Assembly: GCA_963829505.1 (NCBI GenBank)
Contig: CAWHIL010000001.1
Coordinates: 186,001 to 250,000, forward strand
DNA from: Roseiarcus sp963829505
GTDB taxonomy: Bacteria; Pseudomonadota; Alphaproteobacteria; Rhizobiales; Beijerinckiaceae
Length of the DNA stretch: 64,000 nucleotides
Direction of reading: 5' to 3'
This document shows, piece by piece, positions 36,843 to 43,739 of this stretch (within the stretch, counting starts at the first letter, position 1; every line of letters starts with the position of its first letter). The notes under the pieces are model-generated. The model ran no database searches. It saw only the letters and a list, made by a program, of their open reading frames with translations, and was not told the origin of the DNA. The position numbers and the translations under genes were made by a program.

Positions 36843-38881
36843 TGGTCGACCTCGCGCCCGTTCCCTTCGGCGCCCTCGTCGGCCGCATGATGCGCGAGCT
36901 TCAAGAGAAGCGCGCGGTCTTCGACCTGCCGGCGCAGCGCTTCGTCAAGGCGCCGCCCGGACACGATCTTTCGCTCGCCTTCGGCGACCGCCGCGCCGCG
37001 ACGCCGTTTGGCCCCGCGGCCGGGCCGCACACCCAGATGGCGCAGAACATCGCGCTCTCGTGGGCCGCGGGCGGCCGGGTGATCGAACTCAAGACCGTGC
37101 AGGTCAACGACGCCATCGAGGTGCCGCGCCCCTGCATCGACATGGGCACGCTCGGCTTCAACGTCGAATGGTCGCAGGAACTGACCATCCAGCAGTCGCT
37201 CGAGGAATACGTCAAGGGCGCGATGCTGATCGAGATCCTGAAGGAAGCGGGCGTCGGCGCGGGGCTGCCGGAGACCGTGCTCGACATGAGCGTCGGCTAC
37301 GATCTCGCCGGCGTCCGGTCGGCGAAAGTGCGCGGCTTCCTCGACGGCATGCTCGACGCGCACGTCCTCGTCGACCGGCTGCGGACCGAGATCCCGGCCG
37401 AGTGGCGAAGCTTTCGCGACCTGCCGTTCCCGGCCCGCATCTCGGACTCGCTGACGCTTTCGACCTTCCACGGCTGTCCGCCGAGCGAGATCGAGGCGAT
37501 CGTCGAGCATCTCGTCGGCGAAGTCGGGCTCGACGTCGTGGTCAAGCTCAACCCAACTCTGCTCGGGCGCAAGGGGCTCGACGCGATCCTGCGCAACCGT
37601 CTCGGCTACGATGACATCGTCGTCCCCGAGCGCGCCATCGCCGAGGATGCGGCGTGGGACGACGTCGTCGCGCTCGTCGAGCGTCTTGCCCCCTATGCGG
37701 CGGCGCGCGGCCGCCGCTTCGGGGTGAAATTCTCGAATACGCTGGTCGTCGAGAACAACCGCCGGTTCCTGCCCGAGAGCGAGAAGCTCATGTACCTCTC
37801 GGGCGCGGCCCTGCATCCGCTGGCGATCGCGCTCGTCGCCCGCTTCCGCGCCGCCTTCGGCGACCGCGTGCCGGTGTCTTTTTCCGGCGGCGTCGACGAC
37901 GCCAACTTCGCCGACGTGGTCGGCTTGGGCTTAAAGCCCGTCACGGTTTGCAGCGACTTTCTCGGGTTCGGCGGCTACCGGCGCGGCTGGCGCTATATCG
38001 GCGAACTGGCGAAGCGCATGGAGGCGGTCGGCGCGCGCGACATCGACGTCTTCACGCTGAAGGCGCATGGGACAGCCGAGGCGGCGCTCGCCGATCTCGG
38101 CCTTCCGCCGGAGCGCGAAACCCGGTGCCGCGCGGCGCTCGCTCAAGGGGGCGACCCGCGCGCCGCGGCGGGCGAGGCCTTTGGGGCCTGGGTTTCGGCC
38201 GCGCTCGTGCGCAACAGCGCCGCCTACGCCGAGCGCGTCCTTTCCGACCCGCGCTACAGCGCCGCCGAGAACGCGACGCCGCCCGTGAAGATCGGCTCGC
38301 GGCTGAAACTCTTCGATTGCCTGACCTGCGACAAGTGTATCCCGATCTGCCCGAACGACGCGAACTTCAGCTATGCGATTCCAGTCGGCGCGACGCCGGT
38401 CGAGCGCGTCACGCCGAAGGACGACGGCTGGACTGTCGAGATCGTGGGCGCGGTCGCAATCCAGAAGCCGCGCCAGTTCGCCACCTTCGCCGACGCCTGC
38501 AACGAATGCGGCCATTGCGACGTGCTCTGCCCCGAGGACGGCGGCCCGTACAAGACGAAGGCGCTGTTCTTCGGCGCTCTCGCGGCCTTCGAGGCGGCGC
38601 CGATGCGCGACGGGTTCGTCATCGAGGCCGGCGGCGCGGCGATGCGCGGACGCTTCGGCCAGGACACGCTGCGGGTCGAGCGGCTCGAACGCCATGTACG
38701 CTTCAGCGGCGCGGGCTTCGACCTCGTCCTCGACCCGGCCGAGGTCGCGACGACGGTCAGCGGCAAGGCCGACGGCCCGGTCGACCTGACGCGGCTTCGC
38801 ATCATGCTGCCCATCCTCGACGCCGTCGCCGGGCTGGGAGCGGTCAATTTCGTCAGCGCGGCGCTTTCACTGGAGCGATAA
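36842..38881 (+). CDS. ygfK: YgfK-like Fe-S oxidoreductase lacking the central flavin module
   Basis: A 679-aa protein like E. coli YgfK, the so-called putative selenate reductase subunit, now linked to reductive purine and uric acid breakdown. The N-terminal half is a dihydroorotate-dehydrogenase-like TIM barrel: TPFGPAAGPHTQMAQNIALSWAAGGRVIELKTVQ, CIDMGTLGFNVEWSQELT, STFHGCPPSEIEAIVEHL, VKLNPTLLGRKGL and FSGGVDDANFADVV all have clear YgfK counterparts. E. coli YgfK (about 1030 aa) then has a GltD-like FAD/NAD(P)H domain; here it is missing. The barrel is followed by two 4Fe-4S motifs: CLTCDKCIPICP and CNECGHCDVLCP. Electrons must therefore come from a separate partner. Tightly coupled to the PLP genes upstream. 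Confidence 0.85.
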   Translation: MVDLAPVPFGALVGRMMRELQEKRAVFDLPAQRFVKAPPGHDLSLAFGDRRAATPFGPAAGPHTQMAQNIALSWAAGGRVIELKTVQVNDAIEVPRPCIDMGTLGFNVEWSQELTIQQSLEEYVKGAMLIEILKEAGVGAGLPETVLDMSVGYDLAGVRSAKVRGFLDGMLDAHVLVDRLRTEIPAEWRSFRDLPFPARISDSLTLSTFHGCPPSEIEAIVEHLVGEVGLDVVVKLNPTLLGRKGLDAILRNRLGYDDIVVPERAIAEDAAWDDVVALVERLAPYAAARGRRFGVKFSNTLVVENNRRFLPESEKLMYLSGAALHPLAIALVARFRAAFGDRVPVSFSGGVDDANFADVVGLGLKPVTVCSDFLGFGGYRRGWRYIGELAKRMEAVGARDIDVFTLKAHGTAEAALADLGLPPERETRCRAALAQGGDPRAAAGEAFGAWVSAALVRNSAAYAERVLSDPRYSAAENATPPVKIGSRLKLFDCLTCDKCIPICPNDANFSYAIPVGATPVERVTPKDDGWTVEIVGAVAIQKPRQFATFADACNECGHCDVLCPEDGGPYKTKALFFGALAAFEAAPMRDGFVIEAGGAAMRGRFGQDTLRVERLERHVRFSGAGFDLVLDPAEVATTVSGKADGPVDLTRLRIMLPILDAVAGLGAVNFVSAALSLER

Positions 38882-38882
38882 C

Positions 38883-39125
38883 GTGACCGACATCAGGGGA
38901 CACTACCTGATTTTGAACGAGGCTTTCCTGCGGGAGAAGGCCAACCGCTCAACCGACCCTCGCCACAAGTTCTATGAGGCAATGTTAGCGAGCAGGTCCT
39001 ACGGGGAGTATCTCGCGCGCGTCGGACGGATGGAGGTCGAAGTTCCAACCTTCAAGACCGGCCCAATCAATGGGCGAATGGAGATTTTGTACGCGCGTCG
39101 TCGACGTTGGATTCAGGACGAGTGA
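38883..39125 (+). CDS. Small unknown protein at the end of the ygfK operon
   Basis: An 80-aa frame starting with GTG one base after the ygfK-like stop, so probably translated by coupling. The product (MTDIRGHYLILNEAFLREKANRSTDPRHKFYEAMLASRSYGEYL...) is hydrophilic and mostly helical, with no signal peptide, Cys motif or membrane segment. I do not recognise a family. Base composition is more AT-rich than its neighbours. It ends 50 bases before the target duplication of the IS1595-type element, so it appears intact, though the insertion may have removed promoter-distal genes from the transcript. Confidence 0.6.
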   Translation: MTDIRGHYLILNEAFLREKANRSTDPRHKFYEAMLASRSYGEYLARVGRMEVEVPTFKTGPINGRMEILYARRRRWIQDE

Positions 39126-39182
39126 AGACTCCGACGCATCGCCCGGCCCCCGCAAAACTCCTTACCTTTCAACCCTTTACAT

Positions 39183-40316
39183 CGCTCTTATAGCGTTAGC
39201 TGTTGGTAAGCGCCCTGACCAAGCGCTGCGAGCAGCCAGTCGTGCGGGCCGGCTCCGGCGCCGGCTTCGAGGGCGCGACGCCAGCCCAGATAGTTGGGCA
39301 GGTTGCGGGTCGCGACGCCGTGGAAGCGGCGCAACCACTCCTTGAGACGCGAATGGTAGGCGTTGACGTTGTTGATGTGGATTTCCGGCTCGCCGGGCAG
39401 CGGCTTGCCAGGGGCGGGAACCACGCGAACGGGAATTTTGGCGCGTCGCGCGAACGAACGCAAAGGTCGTCCGCCGTCGCACACGAGTACGTTCGCCGGC
39501 GACATGGCGCTTGCGAGTGCTTGGGTGATGCACACGGCCGTGTCCTCGGGCAGAACGGCGTCGGTCGTGGCGCCGGACCGGTCGCGGGCCACGAGGACGG
39601 GGATATTGTCGGCAAAGGCGCCTGCATGTCTCGCCTTGCCGCCACGCTTGCGCGCCTCGCGCGTCAGACCGGAGCGCCGCCCCTTGAACAATTCGAGGAT
39701 GAAGGTTTCGTCCGCCTCCACGATCCCTTGCAATGTGTGCGGCTTGTCGAGCGCCGGGGCGCTCAGGAACCGATGCCGCCAGCGATAGGCCGTGGTCGGG
39801 TGGACGCTGCAGCGCTCGGCCGCCTTGGCGAGGCTGACGCCCTCGATCATCGCCTGCGCCTGGTCGGGCCAGCGATCCTTCTTGCGCAACCGGGCCATCC
39901 CCGTCCCGGTCGCGGCGTTGAAGGTGCGCCCGCACGCCTTGCAGCGATATCTCGGCAACCCGTGCGACCGACCCCAACCGACGATCTCGTCGGCGCCGCA
40001 ATGCGCGCAGCCGAGGCGCTCGACCTTGCGCTCGCCGAGTTGCGCCAAGGCGTCACGCTCGCCCCGCGAAGCCAGTCGCCGCTCGCCTTCGCCGGACGAC
40101 GCCTTCACCGCAAGGGAAGCCTCGGCGGACGACCGCCTGCTGGAGCCGTCGGACCGCCCAACAACCTTCTCGAGCTCGGCAAGCGCCAGCGCGCCCTGCT
40201 CGCCGCTCAGTCGCTCCATCTTCTCCAGCCAATCGGCAAACTCTGCAAGGTCCATCGCCACCCCTCCGCAGGGACGCCGATCTTACCCCAAACCAACAGT
40301 TAACGCTATAAGAGCG
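39183..40316 (-). mobile_element. IS1595-family insertion sequence, complete
   Basis: A 1134-bp element bounded by 25-bp terminal inverted repeats beginning CGCTCTTATAGCGTTA (39183-39207 and 40292-40316). They differ at one position (G versus A at repeat base 16). It carries one transposase gene on the minus strand and is flanked by a perfect 8-bp duplication. It sits in an AT-rich gap between the ygfK operon and the convergent amidohydrolase gene. With an intact transposase and matched ends it is probably still mobile. Confidence 0.95.
39188..40261 (-). CDS. IS1595-family transposase (ISXO2-like DDE domain)
   Basis: A 357-aa transposase. An N-terminal helical region is followed by a zinc ribbon (CAHCGADEIVGWGRSHGLPRYRCKACGRTF, four Cys), an HTH (SLAKAAERCSVHPTTAYRWRHRF) and the ISXO2-like catalytic domain. 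Catalytic Asp lie in GIVEADETFI and LVCDGG; the third residue is the Asn region HINNVNAYHSRLKEWLRRFHGVATRNLPNYLGW, as in the DDN-type subgroup. The stop codon lies inside the left inverted repeat. No frameshift is seen, so the enzyme should be functional. Confidence 0.95.
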   Translation of the reverse strand: MAMDLAEFADWLEKMERLSGEQGALALAELEKVVGRSDGSSRRSSAEASLAVKASSGEGERRLASRGERDALAQLGERKVERLGCAHCGADEIVGWGRSHGLPRYRCKACGRTFNAATGTGMARLRKKDRWPDQAQAMIEGVSLAKAAERCSVHPTTAYRWRHRFLSAPALDKPHTLQGIVEADETFILELFKGRRSGLTREARKRGGKARHAGAFADNIPVLVARDRSGATTDAVLPEDTAVCITQALASAMSPANVLVCDGGRPLRSFARRAKIPVRVVPAPGKPLPGEPEIHINNVNAYHSRLKEWLRRFHGVATRNLPNYLGWRRALEAGAGAGPHDWLLAALGQGAYQQLTL

Positions 40317-40324
40317 CTTTACAT

Positions 40325-40622
40325 TTTTCTCTTTGACAGTATCAGTTTTCATGTTATTTTGAAAATAGAGAAATCCCGGCGCCGGACGACACCATGCGTG
40401 CGAGACTGATCCCAGCGTCAAAAAATCTCGTGCGTTTCTCACGTGCGAGCGTCCGGTTCGGACATCGGCCCCGGCCGGCCGGGTAGGGTTGCGATTGGCG
40501 CCGCAAGGCATTGAAAATGCTTGAATCCGGGTCGCAAATGGTGCGCGCCCCTGACCTTCTCATCCATGAATATGCGACGAGCAACGCGATTGGCGCCTCC
40601 GACTGCCTACCCCTATGTCTTA
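40325..40622. other. Gap after the IS: promoter-like island and possible third copy of the core repeat
   Basis: About 300 bases between the IS and the end of the amidohydrolase gene. It holds an AT-rich promoter-like patch (40333-40361). At 40514-40534 it also holds TTGAAAA-N5-GAATCCGGG, matching the core shared by 17.02 and 47.69 kb except for the middle five bases. The encoded RRKALKMLESG resembles PRKSLKTNESG of copy 1. No GAAG array follows. No convincing gene is present. Confidence 0.4.
40333..40361 (+). promoter_or_regulatory. Promoter-like AT-rich sequence with inverted repeat
   Basis: TTGACA at 40333-40338 is followed after 16-17 bases by TATTTTG. An inverted repeat TTTTCA-N8-TGAAAA covers the spacer and -10 region and could bind a regulator. 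It points toward the 3' end of the minus-strand amidohydrolase gene, the same convergent arrangement as the promoter-like sequences at 16.84 and 47.87 kb. Confidence 0.35.
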
Positions 40623-42267
40623 TCATCGCACCGGACTCATCAGCGCTCGCCCGGGAAGCGGGGTCGGCGCGATCAGTTTCCCTTCGTCGAGCACGCAGAT
40701 CCCGTGCACCCAGACGCAGTCGATCCCGTCGGGGCGGACCTCTGGGTTCAGGTAGTCGTTGCGCTCGCGCACCGTCTCGGCGTCGAACAGCACGAGCGAG
40801 GCGTCGGCGCCGACCCGCAGCACGGGATCGGGCAGGTTGAGGAAGCGATAGGGCAGCGTCGCCATCCGGAAGACCATCTCGACGAGCGGGATGCCCATCT
40901 CACGCGCCATGCGCAGCGCCTTGGGGAAGGCGCCGAGCGAGCGGGGATGCGGCATCTGCCCCGGTCCCGGCATGAGTCCATCGGTGCAGATCGCCATGGT
41001 CTTGCGGCGGAAGAGGCGCTCGACCGTCGCGTCGTTCCCGTAGTGGCTGATGATCGCGACCTCCCCCGCGTTGGCGGCGAAGAAATCGAACACCGAGCCG
41101 AACGCGGCCTCGCCCATGAGATCCTGCACGCCGGCGGCGCGCGCGACGTCACTGAGACGCCGGCCGAGGAAGGCGTCGCCGACGCCGGGCTTGACGCCCG
41201 CGATCTGGATGCCCCCGAGGCCGCCGCAGAAGTGGATGAAGTTGTCCCAAGATTTCGAGTCGAAGCGCATTTTCGCGATCGCCGCGGCGCGCGCCGCGGG
41301 ATCGGCGAGCGCGGCCAGAAACTCCGCCCGCCCGCCGGCCCGCATCTCCGGCGGAAAGAGCGCGTCGGCCGTCGTCGAGCCGGCGGTATAGGGGTACATG
41401 TTCTCCATCGTGGGCACGAGCGAGGCGGCGTCGCCGAGGAGAGACTCCAGATCGCCGATGCGGCCGTAGTTCTCTTTGCCGGCGATCTTCGAATGCTCGT
41501 TGCAATAGCCGCCGCCGCCCTCGATGGCGGCTCCGATGACTTCCTTGGCGCTCGCGATGATGTTGTCGCTTTCGGAGCGCAGATGGGGAAAGAGCGCGCC
41601 GGGCTTCACGCCGTTGAACGCTCGCACCAGCGCCGCGATCTCGCGCTCGTCCGAATAGACGGCCGGATTGTAGACGAGGCCGGTCGACAGGCCGAGAAGT
41701 CATCGGCGCCTCGCGCCGCACGACCTCCGCCATGGCCAGAATCTCGGCGTCGGTCGCGACGCGGGCGACATTCGCCATCACGACCCGGCGCACCGCCGAA
41801 TGGCCGAGATAAAGGCCCATGTCGGTGGCCGAGCGGCCCCGATGCCAGGCGAGGAACTCGGCGATCGAGCTCCATGTCCACTCGCCCTCGATGGCGCCGT
41901 CGAGGGGTTTGAGTTGCGCCGCGTATTGCGAGCGTTGCGCCTCCGCGACCGGCGCGGGCGACAGGCCGTCGACGCCGCAGATGCGCTTCGTCACGCCGCC
42001 GAGAATGGCGAGTTCGCAAGCGACCGGCAGACCGCTTCGCCCAAGCGCGGTCCCGCCGAGCGCTCCGTGATTGTGCGTATCGACGAAGGAGGGACTGAGC
42101 GCGCGCTCCGAGGCGTCCACGACGCGGTCGGCGGTCGCGGCCTCGGTCGGCGTGACTGTCCCGAGCGCCGCGATGCGGCCGCCGGCGATCAGAACGTCGC
42201 CGGAAAAGGGCGGCGTCCGTCCGTCGCCGACGACGATCGTCGCGTTGCGGATGAGCTCACGGATCAT
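40623..42267 (-). pseudogene. D-aminoacylase-like amidohydrolase, frameshifted
   Basis: Metal-dependent hydrolase of the N-acyl-D-amino-acid deacylase branch of the amidohydrolase superfamily, one gene in two frames. From ATG 42267 it reads MIRELIRNATIVVGDGRTPPFSGDVLIAGGRIAALG (the usual beta-sandwich) and SFVDTHNHGALGG (metal site). At about 41703 the frame slips; skipping one base gives GLSTGLVYNPAVYSDEREIAALVRAFNGVKPGALFPHLRSES. The rest contains AIISHYGNDATVERLF, MAICTDGLMPGPGQMPHPRSLGAFPKALRM and the ending DCVWVHGICVLDEGKLI. It is 12 bases downstream of the carbamoylase gene. A ring-opening or deacylating step on a purine-derived intermediate is inferred from context, in the place HyuA takes in E. 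coli. The break may be a sequence error. Confidence 0.8.
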
Positions 42268-42279
42268 CGCGTCCGCATC

Positions 42280-43509
42280 TCATTCCGCAAGCTCGGTCAC
42301 GAGCCGCAGCAGGACGTCGGCGCCGGCGGCGCAATGGTCAGGCTCGGTGAACTCCGTGACGTTGTGGCTGACGCCGCCTGCGCTCGGCACGAAGATCATA
42401 CAGGCCGGGCACACCGCGGCCAGCATCTGCGCGTCGTGGCCGGCGCCGCTCGGCAGCCGCTTGACTGGCAGATCGAGGTCGTGCGCGATCGCCTCGACGC
42501 GCGCGACCAGTTCGGGCGCGAAGGGGACCGGATCGAACCGGGCGAGCGTCCGCGTCGCGACCGTCACGTGCTCGCCCGCCGAGCACCGGACGACAAACGC
42601 GCCGAGGCGCCGCTCCGCCTCCTCGAGGCGGGCGTTGTCGGTGTTGCGCAAATCGACCGTCAACACCGCGCGCTCGGCCACCACGTTGACGAGATTGGGC
42701 GAAAGCGTCAGCGCGCCGACGGTCGCGACCTGATCGCCGCCCATTTCGCGTGCGAGCCTGCGCGCGTAGGCGGCGGTCTCGGCGGCGACGTATCCGGCGT
42801 CGCGGCGCATGCGCATCGGCGTCGTTCCGGCGTGGTTCGACTGCCCGATCAGCGTAATCTCGGTCCAGGAAATGCCCTGCACGCCTTCGACCGCGCCGAT
42901 CACGTAGCCATCCGCCTCGAGCGTCGGCCCCTGCTCGACGTGCAGCTCGACATAGGCGTGGACGCAAGGATTTCCGACAGGCGCCTCGCCCGCATAGCCG
43001 ATGCGCCTGAGCTCGTCGCCCGCGACCGCGCCATCGACGCCGACGGTCGCGAGCGCCGCCTCGAGCGGCAGAGCGCCGGTGAAGACCAGGCTGCCGAACA
43101 TGTCCGGCTGGAACCGCGAGCCCTCCTCGTTGGTGAAGAAGGCGACCGCCAGCGGCCGGCGCGTCTTCATCCCGGCGTCGTTCAGCGTCTCGACAACCTC
43201 GAGCCCGGCGAGAACGCCGAGCGCGCCGTCATAGCGTCCGCCCGTGCGCACGGTGTCGATGTGGCTCCCCATCATCACCGGCGGGCCTTCCTCACGGCCC
43301 GCGCGAAGGCCAACGACATTGCCGATGGCGTCGATCGTCACGTCAAGCCCGAGCTCTCTCATCCAGCCGACGACGCGGTCGCGGCCCTTCCGGTCGGCCT
43401 CCGTCAGGGCGAGACGGTCGACGCCGCCATCAGGCCTTGCGCCGACCTCGGCAAGGCGCTCAAGGCGCGAGCCGAGCCGCGCGCCGTTCACTCGGAGATT
43501 GTGCCGCAT
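42280..43509 (-). CDS. Zn-dependent M20 hydrolase, hydantoinase/carbamoylase type
   Basis: A 409-aa amidase of the N-carbamoyl-L-amino-acid hydrolase / allantoate amidohydrolase family. Metal and catalytic residues are visible: MMGSHIDTV (His, Asp), GRYDGALG (bridging Asp), FFTNEEGSRF (Glu pair), VELHVEQGP (His) and GGVSHNVTEF (last His). The lid domain has GQSNHAGTTPMRMRRDAG, which contacts substrate in the family. It removes carbamoyl or ureido groups. It heads a two-gene minus-strand unit with the amidohydrolase and is divergent from the molybdenum hydroxylase gene across 230 bases that should hold both promoters. It fills the place of the M20 hydrolase YgeY in the E. coli region. Confidence 0.9.
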   Translation of the reverse strand: MRHNLRVNGARLGSRLERLAEVGARPDGGVDRLALTEADRKGRDRVVGWMRELGLDVTIDAIGNVVGLRAGREEGPPVMMGSHIDTVRTGGRYDGALGVLAGLEVVETLNDAGMKTRRPLAVAFFTNEEGSRFQPDMFGSLVFTGALPLEAALATVGVDGAVAGDELRRIGYAGEAPVGNPCVHAYVELHVEQGPTLEADGYVIGAVEGVQGISWTEITLIGQSNHAGTTPMRMRRDAGYVAAETAAYARRLAREMGGDQVATVGALTLSPNLVNVVAERAVLTVDLRNTDNARLEEAERRLGAFVVRCSAGEHVTVATRTLARFDPVPFAPELVARVEAIAHDLDLPVKRLPSGAGHDAQMLAAVCPACMIFVPSAGGVSHNVTEFTEPDHCAAGADVLLRLVTELAE

Positions 43510-43739
43510 GCGCTGGAACCCGAGGCCTTCGGACGGAACGAATTCGATCCTTACGCGCGGTTGCTAGCCAGGCGAAGTCCGCCAGATGTCGCAGCGCGAG
43601 CGGGCCAGCGGGGCCAAGGTGCGACAATGAGGCGCCTCGCCCGTCGAGGGCGTCCCGGCCTAACTGACAGGGCCCAGCGGAGCGGCGACGCCCCCGCGGC
43701 GGCGGCCGTTCGCTACGGCAATCAGGCGAGGCGGACGAC

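Larger units (their letters stand above)
39175..40324. repeat. 8-bp target-site duplication CTTTACAT flanking the insertion sequence
   Basis: CTTTACAT occurs at 39175-39182, directly before the left end of the element, and at 40317-40324, directly after its right end. Eight bases is the usual duplication for IS1595-family elements, and the match is perfect, which indicates a recent insertion. Confidence 0.93.

Noticed and set aside
40354..40626. 90-aa minus-strand frame between the IS and the amidohydrolase gene
   Set aside because: No ribosome-binding site, atypical composition and it overlaps the candidate promoter and core repeat; no support for coding.
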